A DNA stretch of 64,000 nt from Dyadobacter luteus (GTDB taxonomy: Bacteria; Bacteroidota; Bacteroidia; Cytophagales; Spirosomataceae): NCBI RefSeq assembly GCF_003383615.1, contig NZ_QNUL01000012.1, positions 96,294-160,293 of the forward strand, in the 5' to 3' direction. The position numbers and the translations under genes were made by a program. The notes below the pieces were generated by a model, which ran no database searches, was not told where the DNA came from, and worked only from the letters and a program-made list of their open reading frames with translations. Below, one piece after another: positions 7,531-17,387 of the stretch; within the stretch, counting starts at the first letter, position 1; each line of letters begins with the position of its first letter.

Positions 7531-9183
7531 ATGCAAAGACGAACCGCATTGAAAAATTTGTCAGGCCTTTTACCAGCTCTGGCTCTATCATCTTCGCTTA
7601 AAGCAGAATTTTTATCAGGCGCATATACAGGGGAAAGCATTGCAAAAGGCCCCTTCGCTCCAACCTGGGAATCTTTGCAGCAGTTTAAAACTCCTGACTG
7701 GTTCCGCAACGCAAAATTTGGAATGTGGGCACATTGGGGGCCGCAATGCCAGGCGGAAGCCGGAGACTGGTATGCACGAGGAATGTATCAGGAAGGAAGC
7801 GGCCAGTATAAGTATCATCTGCAAAAATATGGGCACCCGTCCAAATTTGGCTTTAAGGATGTGATCAACGATTGGAAAGGCGAAAACTGGAATCCGGAAG
7901 AACTCGTAACGCTTTATAAGCAAACAGGTGCCAAATATTTTATGGCCATGGCCAACCATCATGACAATTTTGATCTCTACGACAGTAAATACCATACCTG
8001 GAATTCATTAAAAATTGGTCCTAAAAAAGATATTATCGGCGGCTGGGCAAAAGCAGCTAAAAATGCGGGACTGCCTTTTGGTGTAAGTGTACATGCAGCA
8101 CACACATGGAGTTGGTGGGAAACCGCCCAACGTTCCGACAAAGAGGGACAATTCAAAGGGATTCCTTATGATGGGAAAATAACCAAGGCCGATGGAAAAG
8201 GGAAATGGTGGCAGGGGCTGGATCCGCAGGAGTTGTATGCTCAGAACCATCCGCTGAGCGAAAACAGCCTTGACGATAACATGATCCATAAACAATGGAA
8301 CTGGGGTAACGGTGTGGTAAAACCAAGCAAAGCCTACATTGAAAGCTTTTTTAACCGGACTGTTGACTTGATCAACAAGTACAACCCTGACATGATTTAC
8401 TTTGATGACACTGCCTTTCCTTTATGGCCTGTCAGTGACGCCGGATTACGTATTGCTGCACATTTATATAACAAGAGTGTTAAGAAACACGGCTCACAGC
8501 AGAGCGTAATAACCGGTAAAATACTGGACGAAATGCAACGCAAATGTATGGTCTGGGATATTGAAAAGGGGCAAAGCAATAAAATAGAGCCTTTGCCCTG
8601 GCAGACCGATACCTGCATTGGAGAGTGGCATTACAACCGTTCTGTTTATGATCAGCATCGATATAAATCGGGCAAGGCGGTAATTCAGGCGCTTGTAGAT
8701 GTAGTCAGTAAAAATGGGAATTTGATGTTGAACATCCCTGTAAGAGGTGATGGCAGTATCGATTCCGATGAGCGCAAGATTGTGGAAGAGATTGGTCGCT
8801 GGATGAAAGTGAACAGTGAGGCGATTTATGACACCCGTTATTGGAAAGTTTTCGGAGAAGGACCGGCACAGGAAAATGCAGCTCCGCTGAGTGCTCAGGG
8901 TTTTAACGAGGGTAAAGGAAAACCGTTTACAGGAGAAGATGTACGTTTCACCGAGAAAGGCGAGACACTGTATGCTACGGTAATGGGCTGGCCTGAGTCG
9001 GGTAAAGTCAAAATAAAATCTCTTGCAGAAAATACACCTTACAGAAGCCAGAAGATTAGCCGGATCTCATTGCTGGGTGGAAACGATAATCTGGAATTTG
9101 AACGTACCCGGGAAGGTCTCATTGTTAAATTACCGGAAAACCGTCCAACAGAATTCTACGCAAATGTTTTGAAAATTGTCTAG
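7531..9183 (+). CDS. GH29 alpha-L-fucosidase
   Basis: The 550-residue protein matches GH29 fucosidases: FRNAKFGMWAHWGPQC near residue 57, then YFMAMANHHDNFDLYDSK (about 137-155), GVSVHAAHTWSW, and the segment YFDD near residues 290-293 where the catalytic Asp is expected (candidate D292). The N-terminus has RRTALKNLSG and a hydrophobic stretch, so export by the Tat pathway is likely. It would release terminal L-fucose from glycans in the periplasm or at the surface. It stands alone upstream of a sigma/anti-sigma/SusCD set, which suggests one fucosylated-glycan locus. A beta-rich C-terminal domain of about 110 residues follows the barrel, as is usual in the family. Confidence 0.92.
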   Translation: MQRRTALKNLSGLLPALALSSSLKAEFLSGAYTGESIAKGPFAPTWESLQQFKTPDWFRNAKFGMWAHWGPQCQAEAGDWYARGMYQEGSGQYKYHLQKYGHPSKFGFKDVINDWKGENWNPEELVTLYKQTGAKYFMAMANHHDNFDLYDSKYHTWNSLKIGPKKDIIGGWAKAAKNAGLPFGVSVHAAHTWSWWETAQRSDKEGQFKGIPYDGKITKADGKGKWWQGLDPQELYAQNHPLSENSLDDNMIHKQWNWGNGVVKPSKAYIESFFNRTVDLINKYNPDMIYFDDTAFPLWPVSDAGLRIAAHLYNKSVKKHGSQQSVITGKILDEMQRKCMVWDIEKGQSNKIEPLPWQTDTCIGEWHYNRSVYDQHRYKSGKAVIQALVDVVSKNGNLMLNIPVRGDGSIDSDERKIVEEIGRWMKVNSEAIYDTRYWKVFGEGPAQENAAPLSAQGFNEGKGKPFTGEDVRFTEKGETLYATVMGWPESGKVKIKSLAENTPYRSQKISRISLLGGNDNLEFERTREGLIVKLPENRPTEFYANVLKIV

Positions 9184-9382
9184 GTTAAAATATCTAAGTT
9201 TTTATTCTATATTACTTTTTTTTGATGCCTGTATTTCGTGCGCATTACAAAGAAAGGCAAAATGAGGCTCAATCAGAAGGTGGAGGAGATTACACTGCAA
9301 CCAGATAAAATAAGGGTCGTAATTGGATAGAACTTCTTTATTTTATTGTTATTTTTACCTTTCCTCGAATCGTTAAGCAGGT

Positions 9383-9958
9383 ATGCAACCAAATGTGAAC
9401 ATAACAGACTATGAACTTAAAACCATGCTGATGCATGGGTCTGAGGTTGCATTTGACGAAATATATCAACGGTATTGGAAGAAATTATTCAATGAAGCAC
9501 ATAAAAGACTCAATGATCTTGGATTAAGCGAAGAGGTTGTTCATGACGTCTTTATTGATCTCTGGAGTAAAAGAGAAACAAAGGAAATTGGTAACCTTGA
9601 TGCATACCTGATAACGGCAGTTCGTTATCAGGTATTTGCAATTTATAACAAAAGGAAAACCCTTCCATTTTTTGAAGAACCGCTTGATCACATGGCGTTT
9701 TCTACCGATGAAGCAGATTCTGAGTGCTTTCAGAAAGAACTCATTGAAGGTATCAAGTTTTGGCTGGAAACACAGCCAGAAAAAAGACGGGAGATTTTCC
9801 GTCTAAGGTACCTGGAAGATATGTCCACTAAGGAAATTGCTGAAACTTTGTCGATTTCGCAGAAAACGGTCCAAAACCAACTTAACCTTTCGCAGGAAAG
9901 CCTTCGTGACAGCGTTTCAAAATTCATGCTGTTGATCTTCATGCTTTCAAATCAATAG
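9383..9958 (+). CDS. ECF RNA polymerase sigma-70 factor (FecI-like)
   Basis: The 191-residue protein has sigma region 2 (about residues 20-85, with EEVVHDVFIDLWSKRE) and region 4 (about 130-180, with IFRLRYLEDMSTKEIAETLS and VQNQLNLSQESL as the helix-turn-helix). It belongs to the Bacteroidetes ECF group that pairs with FecR-type anti-sigma factors and controls SusC/SusD genes by trans-envelope signalling. The next genes are exactly those partners. A TACCTTTC box at 9356-9363 may be its promoter -7 element. Confidence 0.92.
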   Translation: MQPNVNITDYELKTMLMHGSEVAFDEIYQRYWKKLFNEAHKRLNDLGLSEEVVHDVFIDLWSKRETKEIGNLDAYLITAVRYQVFAIYNKRKTLPFFEEPLDHMAFSTDEADSECFQKELIEGIKFWLETQPEKRREIFRLRYLEDMSTKEIAETLSISQKTVQNQLNLSQESLRDSVSKFMLLIFMLSNQ

Positions 9959-10236
9959 CGATCATTTTGGGATGCAGGCTTTCTTAAACAAGGAGAGAGC
10001 ACCCTCTCTTAAAAGTTCTCGGGCACAGGGGCTGCGGGAATTTCCATCTTTATTTACTTGGTTTCTCTCATCGATCATGTTTGTGATTGACTTTTTCTTA
10101 TGTTTCTGATTTTCAGTCTAGTACATAATTTTCTTGTTTTTTGTTAAAAATAAAATGAAATAATTATAAAAAATGCTGGACCGGCGTGGGAGTTTTTTTT
10201 TGTTTTCTACACTGTATTAAAAAGAGCGATATAAAG

Positions 10237-11256
10237 ATGTCAAGTGTAAATAAGAATAAATTCAGAAAGCTGGTTGCCAAGTATCTCAATAATGATGCGA
10301 GCGAACAGGAAGTGGATATAGTCGAAAAGTATTATCGCCTTTTTGACGAAGAGCCGGATAAGACCAGCCAAATACCCGCTGAGCAGGTAAATGCTTTGCA
10401 GAACAGATTAAAAGCAAAAATTTCAGAAAACATTATTAAAGAGGAGAGAGCCACGGTGCCTCTTTTTAGAAGCATGTATTTTAGAGCAGCTGCTGTTTTG
10501 TTATTGGTGAGTACGTTTGCCATTTTTCTTTATTTGTCAAAAAGCAAACCAGAACTCTCTTCTCCGTTAGCCAACGCTACTGGTCACGCTAAAAGCTCAG
10601 ATGATAATCAAAATCGATTTGTAACCCTGCCAGACGGAACCAAGGTTGTGCTTCATGGGCAGAGCAAGATCTCTTATGATAATGATTTTAATAAAACAGT
10701 AAGAGAAGTTACACTCACAGGAGAAGCTTATTTTGATGTGGTGCATCTTCCGACAGCAGGTGAAAGTGGTAAACCAGTGCCATTTATTATCAAGACCGGA
10801 AAGGTGCGTACAACTGTTCTAGGTACAGCTTTCAATATCAAGGCATGGCCAGATCAGAAAGAAGTTGTGGTGACTGTTACCCGTGGAAAGGTTAAGGTAC
10901 AGGACAGCAATAAAACTGTTACCGTACTTACAGCCAACAAACAGGTAACCCTGAATACCAATTCGGAAGTATTGGCGGAGGTAAAAACCGTTAAATCCGA
11001 GATGCTGACAAGCTGGACACATAAGGATATGATTTTTGACGCCATGCCTTTCGGTGAACTCGCTGCAAATCTTGAAAAACGCTATGACGTAAAGATCCAC
11101 TTCAAAAATCCTGCAATCAAAAATTGCGCGATCACGGGCCGGTTTTCGGGTACGGAAACCCTGGATGAAGTATTCCAGATTCTCTCACTTACAAGCAATA
11201 CGAAGTATTTTCTGACAGACCAGGAACTGGTGGTAGATGGAGAAAAATGTTATTAG
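10237..11256 (+). CDS. FecR-type anti-sigma factor
   Basis: I start at ATG 10237 because the upstream 17 codons add a cysteine-rich stretch unlike the family, and MSSVNKNKFRKLVAKYL begins the usual N-terminal sigma-binding helix domain. One membrane segment (AAAVLLLVSTFAIFLYLS, about residues 85-103) separates it from a periplasmic FecR domain (FVTLPDGTKVVLHGQSKISY, VVLGTAFNIK-type pattern) and a C-terminal DUF4974 domain (DMIFDAMPFGELAANLEKRY). The latter contacts the STN domain of the SusC partner, which is present at 11410. It keeps the sigma factor at 9383 inactive until substrate binding is sensed. Confidence 0.92.
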   Translation: MSSVNKNKFRKLVAKYLNNDASEQEVDIVEKYYRLFDEEPDKTSQIPAEQVNALQNRLKAKISENIIKEERATVPLFRSMYFRAAAVLLLVSTFAIFLYLSKSKPELSSPLANATGHAKSSDDNQNRFVTLPDGTKVVLHGQSKISYDNDFNKTVREVTLTGEAYFDVVHLPTAGESGKPVPFIIKTGKVRTTVLGTAFNIKAWPDQKEVVVTVTRGKVKVQDSNKTVTVLTANKQVTLNTNSEVLAEVKTVKSEMLTSWTHKDMIFDAMPFGELAANLEKRYDVKIHFKNPAIKNCAITGRFSGTETLDEVFQILSLTSNTKYFLTDQELVVDGEKCY

Positions 11257-11312
11257 AAACTTTAAATAAAATCTGCATGATTAGACACCAGAGATAATCG
11301 TAGTATATGCCC

Positions 11313-11326
11313 GTGGGTTCGCCCAC
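11313..11326 (+). promoter_or_regulatory. UUCG tetraloop hairpin in the susC leader
   Basis: GTGGG-TTCG-CCCAC is a perfect 5-bp stem with the very stable UUCG loop, about 85 bases before the SusC start and 57 bases after the FecR stop. It may block processing or act as a weak terminator that lowers susC read-through from fecR. Confidence 0.4.
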
Positions 11327-11409
11327 AAAAGAAAAAGCTCCCCGGCCTTGGACAGCAATGAGGAGCCTGATTAAAAAATCACTAAACAACTTTTTAAACA
11401 TTACAAAGG

Positions 11410-14400
11410 ATGCAAAAAATTATAGCTTTTGCAAGCCCGGAGACGTGCGCTCTCCGGTGGAACTGGATATGTATTAATTCCCGTAAATTAATGAAAATCA
11501 GTTTTTATGGCTTTACGATCCTTCTCATAACAGCACAGCTGTTGATGGCTGACATCAGTGGAGCACAGGATATAAGGAAGGCTAATGTGACAATTGAACT
11601 TAACAATAGTTCTCTGAAAAAAGCATTGCAGGTACTTGAAAAAGAATCGGGTTTTAATATTTTCTACCTTTCTTCAAAGGTGGCTCCACACAACGGTATC
11701 AACCTAAGAAAAGAATCGCGGAGCGTCCAGAAAACGCTGGAACTCATTTTGCAGAACACACAGCTGGTTTTCAGGCAGGAAGACAAAAACATCATCCTTA
11801 CGGAATCGCAGAAAGCAGTGAATCAGGAGGATAAAAAACCTCCGTTATCAGGGAAAGTAACTGATAAAGAAGGGCAGGGACTTCCCGGTGTAAGTGTTAT
11901 TCTGAAGGGCACTACACAGGGAACTATAACGGACGAAAACGGAGCCTACCAACTGGTGCTTCCTGAAGACAATGCTACATTGATATTCAGTTTTGTAGGT
12001 TATGTAACTCAGGAGGTTAATACCAGTGGAAGGACATCGCTGGATATCATTTTGAAAGTGGATGAGAAGTCTCTGGAAGAGATAGTAGTGGTAGGTTACG
12101 GTGCTCAGAAGAAGGTGAATCTGACAGGAGCGGTATCAAGTGTATCTGCTTCAGAAATTGAAAACAGACCCATTACGCAATCATCTCAGGCACTTGCAGG
12201 TTTGGTGAGCGGCGTTACTGTTTCTCAGAATTCAGGAAGACCGGGTAATGACCAGTCTTCTATTACGATTCGTGGTATGGGGACTTTTTCTGGTGCAGGT
12301 AATAGCCCGTTAATTCTGGTTGACGGGCTTGCGTCTTCAATGAACGATGTGGATCCAAACAACATCAAAAGTATTTCAGTGCTTAAAGATGCTGCTTCTG
12401 CCTCTATTTACGGAACACGTGCTGCAAACGGGGTTATTTTGATTGAAACCAAACGCGGTTCGCAGGGTAAATTGCAGGTTGGATACAATAGTTACATAGG
12501 CTGGCAAAGCGTTACACAACTTCCTCAGTTTCTGGAGTCGGCGGATTATGCAATCATGAGAAACGAGGCGAATGCAAATATGGGGCAGGGGAGAGCCTAC
12601 ACCGATGAAGAAATTGAGAAGTTTCGCAATGGAAGTGATCCTGACAAATATCCGAATGTTCCCCATCTCAAAAATCTTGTCAATTCCGGTTCAGGTTTTC
12701 AAACCAACCACAACCTGAACTTTACAGGAGGCGATTCCAAAAATAGCTTTTTGTTTTCTCTGGGCTATTTGAAACAAGATGGTATTGTTGCCAAAAACCA
12801 CTACGACAAATACAATTTTCTGTTGAATTTTGATAGCAAAATAAAAAACAATCTGACTCTGAAAGTCAACCTGGCCGGGAATGCAGCCAACACCGATGAA
12901 CCTCGCCAGTATGATGGAGAGATGATGAACATGATTGGTTTTGCGGTTCGTCAGGGGCCTGTTTTTGCAGGTAAAAAATCGGATGGAACCTATGGCTATC
13001 AGGATAATTACAGTCCTGAGGCGTGGTTGGCGAGCGAGTCTTTTGTTAACAGAAAAAATAAGTACTTTCTGGGGGGAGCCGAGCTTGCCTGGGAGATCGT
13101 AGAAGGATTGACCCTAAGCGGAAAAGCAGGTTACAATTACGGAAACTACACCAATACGAGTTATGCATCAAATTTTACATTTGATCAGTTCAAAACCGTT
13201 GGACCCAATAACCTCAGTGTACAGTCCGGAGATAACGGTTTGCTGACATTACAGTCTTTGTTGAGATACGAAAAACAGATTGGGAAGCATACTATTTCGG
13301 CGTTGGGAGGTTTTTCTCAGGAATCATTTCGGGAGGATTGGAGCAGAGGCTATCGTCAGAATTTCCCAAATAATTCCTTGTATGAGCTTAATGCAGGATC
13401 GGCAACGGGCATGACCGCAACAGGTTCTGGTTCGGAATGGGCACTTCGCTCTTACTTTGGCCGGGTGAACTACGCTTTTAATGAGAAATATCTTTTTGAA
13501 GCCAATGCAAGATACGATGGTACTTCACGCTTTCCGGAAAAAGGAAGATGGGGATTATTTCCGTCGTTTTCGGCAGGTTGGCGTGTATCCGAAGAGGCAT
13601 TTATTAAAGATAACCTGAGCTGGATTGATAACCTGAAATTGCGGGCATCGTGGGGTAAACTAGGGAATCAGAATGTTGGAAATTATCCATATCAAAACCT
13701 GTTAAGCCTTGGCAGAAACTATACTTTTGGTGGTACACTTTCTTCGGGAGCGGCAGTTACTACACTAGCCAATGCCAATATTTCATGGGAGAAAACACAG
13801 ATTACAGATATAGGTCTTGATTTGAATATTTTCAGAGGCAAACTGGGATTGGTTGTGGATTATTTCTCAAAAACGACTTCGGATATTCTCTATAATATTT
13901 CGGTTTCTCAGGTACTTGGTCTCAACACCTCGGAGGTAAATGCCGGCGCTGTAAAGAATACGGGAATGGAGATTTTATTAAACTACAATACCCGAATCGG
14001 TAATGTGAATGTGGGTATTGTACCGAATTTCTCTTACGTTAAAAACAGAGTTACCAAGCTGGCTAACGGCATACAGCAGGATATCGGGAACAGACGGTTT
14101 GTTGGGCAGCCTTTGAATGCGATTTATGGGTACGTTGCAGACGGACTGTTTACCAGTGCCGACGATATTGCCAACTATCCGACCCAGCCGTATAGTGCTC
14201 AGCCTGGTTTTGTTCGCTATCAGGATATCAGCGGTCCAAACGGCGTGCCTGATGGTAAAGTTGATGCTACCTACGACCAAAAAGTAATCGGTTCGACTTT
14301 CCCAAAATACTCCTTCGGTGCTACTTTAAATGCCGACTACAAAGGATTTGATTTTTCGGTGTTGTTTCAGGGACTTGCCGGATTTAAAAAGCAAATGGGA

Positions 14401-14796
14401 TCTTATCAGGCATTTGCTTTCTACAACGGAGGCCAGATACAGCAATGGCAGGCCGATGGCCGGTGGACAGAACAAAACCCGGACAGAGATGCTGAATACC
14501 CCAAACTTACAAGTTTGAATATGGGTAGCGGAACGCTGATGACATCCACCTTCTGGAACAGAAGTGCTGATTTTGTTCGGGTTAAGAATATTCAGGTGGG
14601 CTATTCACTTCCAACCGGCGTGACCGAAAAACTGAAAATTAGCAGATTAAGGGTTTTCTTCAGTGGACAAAATCTGTTCTCGTTCAATCACTTCTATAAG
14701 GGCTGGGATCCTGAAATGAATCAGAATACGGGTGATAGCAGTCCTTTTTACCCAATTACAGGAGTTTACACTTTTGGGGTTAATGTCAAATTCTGA
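11410..14796 (+). CDS. SusC/RagA-type TonB-linked outer-membrane protein with STN domain
   Basis: The 1128-residue protein has a long N-terminal leader with a hydrophobic signal at about residues 28-52, an STN domain (about 55-125, NNSSLKKALQVLEKESGFNIF), a carboxypeptidase-like beta sandwich (about 145-225, GKVTDKEGQGLPGVSVILKG), the plug (VVGYGAQKKVNLTGAVSS onward, ISVLKDAASASIYGTRAANG) and a 22-strand-type barrel ending FGVNVKF. SusC imports oligosaccharides with SusD as lid. The STN domain fits control by the sigma/FecR pair immediately upstream. A second start at the Met before KISFYGF (27 residues in) is possible; AAAGG precedes the first ATG. Confidence 0.95.
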   Translation: MQKIIAFASPETCALRWNWICINSRKLMKISFYGFTILLITAQLLMADISGAQDIRKANVTIELNNSSLKKALQVLEKESGFNIFYLSSKVAPHNGINLRKESRSVQKTLELILQNTQLVFRQEDKNIILTESQKAVNQEDKKPPLSGKVTDKEGQGLPGVSVILKGTTQGTITDENGAYQLVLPEDNATLIFSFVGYVTQEVNTSGRTSLDIILKVDEKSLEEIVVVGYGAQKKVNLTGAVSSVSASEIENRPITQSSQALAGLVSGVTVSQNSGRPGNDQSSITIRGMGTFSGAGNSPLILVDGLASSMNDVDPNNIKSISVLKDAASASIYGTRAANGVILIETKRGSQGKLQVGYNSYIGWQSVTQLPQFLESADYAIMRNEANANMGQGRAYTDEEIEKFRNGSDPDKYPNVPHLKNLVNSGSGFQTNHNLNFTGGDSKNSFLFSLGYLKQDGIVAKNHYDKYNFLLNFDSKIKNNLTLKVNLAGNAANTDEPRQYDGEMMNMIGFAVRQGPVFAGKKSDGTYGYQDNYSPEAWLASESFVNRKNKYFLGGAELAWEIVEGLTLSGKAGYNYGNYTNTSYASNFTFDQFKTVGPNNLSVQSGDNGLLTLQSLLRYEKQIGKHTISALGGFSQESFREDWSRGYRQNFPNNSLYELNAGSATGMTATGSGSEWALRSYFGRVNYAFNEKYLFEANARYDGTSRFPEKGRWGLFPSFSAGWRVSEEAFIKDNLSWIDNLKLRASWGKLGNQNVGNYPYQNLLSLGRNYTFGGTLSSGAAVTTLANANISWEKTQITDIGLDLNIFRGKLGLVVDYFSKTTSDILYNISVSQVLGLNTSEVNAGAVKNTGMEILLNYNTRIGNVNVGIVPNFSYVKNRVTKLANGIQQDIGNRRFVGQPLNAIYGYVADGLFTSADDIANYPTQPYSAQPGFVRYQDISGPNGVPDGKVDATYDQKVIGSTFPKYSFGATLNADYKGFDFSVLFQGLAGFKKQMGSYQAFAFYNGGQIQQWQADGRWTEQNPDRDAEYPKLTSLNMGSGTLMTSTFWNRSADFVRVKNIQVGYSLPTGVTEKLKISRLRVFFSGQNLFSFNHFYKGWDPEMNQNTGDSSPFYPITGVYTFGVNVKF

Positions 14797-14820
14797 TCAC
14801 CTGTTAACTGAGTATGAACT

Positions 14821-16467
14821 ATGAAAATCATTAAAATGAAAAATACATATACTAAGCTTATCCGACCAAGGTTCCTGACCTCGATTTTGCTGATAGGGTT
14901 GCTGAGCACAACAAGTTGCAATGACGACTTTTTTGATAAGCAGCCGTTGGATTCCATTTCAGATGGGACTTTCTGGAAAACAGAAACTGACGCCCAGCTA
15001 GCTCTCATTGGATGTTACAACACGGGTGCAGGTTGGAGTGGTGAGGATTTCTGGACATCCAGATCTTTATTCTATCTTGATCTGATGGCGGGAAATGGGT
15101 CAGAAAAGGAACTGATCCCTGATCACATGACTGATGGCACACTTACATCTTCCTACTGGGTGCCTGGCTCGTACTGGAAAAATGCTTATACAAAAATTAC
15201 CACCTGCAATAACTTCCTTGATCATATTGCCGCCATTCAGATGGATGAGTCAAAAAAGGCAGTAATGACCGCGGAAGTACGTACAATTCGTGCGTACCAA
15301 TATTTTAATCTGGCTCTTTATTTCGGCGGTGTACCGTTGGTGGAAAGGGTGTTGACGGTAGAGGAGGCAAACAGTGTAGTTCGAACTGCCAAGGCTGATG
15401 TTTGGGCATTCGTAGAAAAAGAGTTAAAGGAAAGCTATGTTTTGTTGCCAAAGACAAGACCTGATGCTGAGAATGGTCGTATTACTGCTGGTGCATCCCT
15501 GGCCATTTTGGGACGCCTTCAGATGGCTCAAAAAAAGTGGAGTGATGCAGCCGCAACTTACAAAACAATTATTGATAATAACACGTATGTGATTGACCCC
15601 AAGTATCGTGAGCTTTTCTGGGAAACCAGTGAGTTGAGCAAAGAAATTGTACTTAGTTCACAGTACTTACCAGATACCTATTCACATGTATTTCTGCAAT
15701 ATCTGTACCCCGAAGCGTTCGGAGGCTGGCACCAGTTTTCGGCATACAATGAGCTGGTGAAGGAGTTTGAATGTGTGGATGGAAAAACGATCGACAAATC
15801 TCCTTTGTATGATAAGAACAAGCCGTATGACAACCGCGACCCTCGTCTGGATTATACGATCATGATATCAGATCGGACAAAGTTTAAAGGACAAACTTAT
15901 ATTTCCCGGCCTAATACAACCTCGCCAGACAGATTTAACCGCTACAATTGGAGTGGTTACAGTATCAATAAATTTATGGATGAGAGTTTTTCAGGAAACC
16001 TGATGAATTATGGTGGGAACTTCTCAATCATTCGGTATGCTGAAGTACTGCTGAGTTATCTGGAAGCGCAATTGGAAGCCGGTGGTGCAGTAAACCAAGC
16101 ATTGCTGGATGCAACAATAAACAAGGTCAGAGGAAGGGAGGCTGTGAAAATGCCGGCGGTAACAACCACGGATCCTGTTGAATTGAGAAAAATAATCAGA
16201 AGGGAACGCCGTGTAGAGTTCGCCTTCGAAGGACTTCGTTATTACGATGTGCTGCGGTGGGATATTGCCTCGGAAGAGCTGAACCGCCAGTTTACAGGAA
16301 TGAAACTAACCGATACACCGGCTACCTACAAAGATTATGCGGTCGACAGTGAAGGTTATTATATTTATCAGAAACGTAACTTCATAAAGGGAACCAATGA
16401 GCTTTGGCCAGTGCCTTTATCTGAAATACAGATCAACAACAAGTTGACGCAAAATACTGGATATTGA
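14821..16467 (+). CDS. SusD/RagB-family glycan-binding lipoprotein
   Basis: The 548-residue lipoprotein (lipobox TTSC, followed by NDDFFDKQPLD) has the SusD fold signals: FWKTETDAQLALIGCYN, AEVRTIRAYQYFNLALYFGG, TPR-like repeats in the middle, and the C-terminal RRERRVEFAFEGLRYYDVLRW and LWPVPLSEIQIN. It binds oligosaccharide at the cell surface and closes over the SusC barrel encoded 24 bases upstream. An alternative start five codons downstream (MKNTYTK) is equally good. The neighbouring GH29 gene suggests a fucose-containing ligand; that is inference. Confidence 0.95.
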   Translation: MKIIKMKNTYTKLIRPRFLTSILLIGLLSTTSCNDDFFDKQPLDSISDGTFWKTETDAQLALIGCYNTGAGWSGEDFWTSRSLFYLDLMAGNGSEKELIPDHMTDGTLTSSYWVPGSYWKNAYTKITTCNNFLDHIAAIQMDESKKAVMTAEVRTIRAYQYFNLALYFGGVPLVERVLTVEEANSVVRTAKADVWAFVEKELKESYVLLPKTRPDAENGRITAGASLAILGRLQMAQKKWSDAAATYKTIIDNNTYVIDPKYRELFWETSELSKEIVLSSQYLPDTYSHVFLQYLYPEAFGGWHQFSAYNELVKEFECVDGKTIDKSPLYDKNKPYDNRDPRLDYTIMISDRTKFKGQTYISRPNTTSPDRFNRYNWSGYSINKFMDESFSGNLMNYGGNFSIIRYAEVLLSYLEAQLEAGGAVNQALLDATINKVRGREAVKMPAVTTTDPVELRKIIRRERRVEFAFEGLRYYDVLRWDIASEELNRQFTGMKLTDTPATYKDYAVDSEGYYIYQKRNFIKGTNELWPVPLSEIQINNKLTQNTGY

Positions 16468-16686
16468 TTGATGTTAGCTATATAAATCTTTACCATCCCC
16501 AATTTATTACTGACTAAAAATGTATTAAAATATGTTGAAGAGTGCTAATTCCAAAAAGCTCGCATAAACCCATGAGGTATTAGTTTCCACCTTGCCAGTT
16601 TACAGCAATATATCTGGAATGGTAGTCATTCAACTGATAGATCCTAAATCGCCGCAAACAGAGGCAAGCAGAATTGCGTTACTGAG

Positions 16687-16719
16687 AACAAACCTGAATA
16701 CTTCGTTTTCAGGTTTGTT
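16687..16719 (+). terminator. Terminator hairpin after susD
   Basis: AACAAACCTGAA and TTCAGGTTTGTT form a perfect 12-bp stem around a 9-base loop, about 220 bases after the SusD stop. There is only a weak T-tract. Confidence 0.6.
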
Positions 16720-16788
16720 GCATTATAAATATTTTCAATGAAAGGAAAATTTACAAGGCTGCATGATAAAAATTGAGTAAACTAAGTT

Positions 16789-16938
16789 GTGAACCACTGG
16801 GAAGAGCTGAAACCAGGGCTGAAAATGCGGGACTTTACTATATTCAATACACCTGATAAACTCAAGTACGAAGGTGATCTTTTTAAGCCGGTGCTGGGAG
16901 AAGGAATCGATTTAAGGAAAATCGTTGGAGCTGATTAG
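16789..16938 (+). pseudogene. 49-codon GTG-started ORF, possible gene remnant
   Basis: The frame reads from GTG to TAG with protein-like composition (HWEELKPGLKMRDFTIFN, then TPDKLKYEGDLFKPVLGEG), but no start-proximal ribosome site is clear and the upstream frames are full of stops. It could be the remains of a larger gene inactivated in this region, or a chance ORF. I do not recognise the family. A 6-bp hairpin (ATGCCA/TGGCAT, 16943-16959) followed by TTTTT lies just after its stop. Confidence 0.25.
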
Positions 16939-17002
16939 TCCCATGCCAGGGAGTGGCATAAGTTTTTGAGGCATTTTATAAACAGTCAAAACGATTCATC
17001 AG

Positions 17003-17248
17003 ATGAAAGATTCACCTAGATCCCTAAGAATTCCTTTTGAACATACAAGTATGATTGTTACCAGGTTAAGTCTCCAAGGAACGGTTAGTTTTACTGTGAA
17101 GTTCGAAGACGGGCGCACACCGATAAGTATTATAAGAAAGAAGGATTTTGCCGGCTACTACTGGGTATCTGATTTGCATAGTAGCACTAAACTGGTAGAT
17201 AAGGTTGGGCGTAGGATTATGGAATACACTAAACTGCTATACAGATAG
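17003..17248 (+). CDS. Small protein of unknown function, 81 residues
   Basis: The ORF starts with ATG and encodes a basic protein with alternating hydrophobic residues (LSLQGTVSFTVKFEDGRTPI), suggesting a small beta-rich domain, then a helical tail. No signal peptide, cysteine or known motif is visible. It lies between the SusD terminator and the four-helix-bundle gene, with no operon partner. It may be real, but composition alone supports it. Confidence 0.35.
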   Translation: MKDSPRSLRIPFEHTSMIVTRLSLQGTVSFTVKFEDGRTPISIIRKKDFAGYYWVSDLHSSTKLVDKVGRRIMEYTKLLYR

Positions 17249-17387
17249 AATCATAATTTACAAGTCATGCTATTAAAAGATGCCAGGCTTTGGCAGACCC
17301 GTCTGAAAATTTATGTGTGCAACTACCAGTGATGACTATGCTGTGGCATGAAATTATTAATTCACGAATAAAATTTTAAACATCGAC

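Noticed and set aside
11410..14796. Fusion between the first 27 codons of SusC and an upstream gene
   Set aside because: Long N-terminal leaders before the signal peptide are common in SusC proteins with STN domains, and AAAGG precedes the first ATG.
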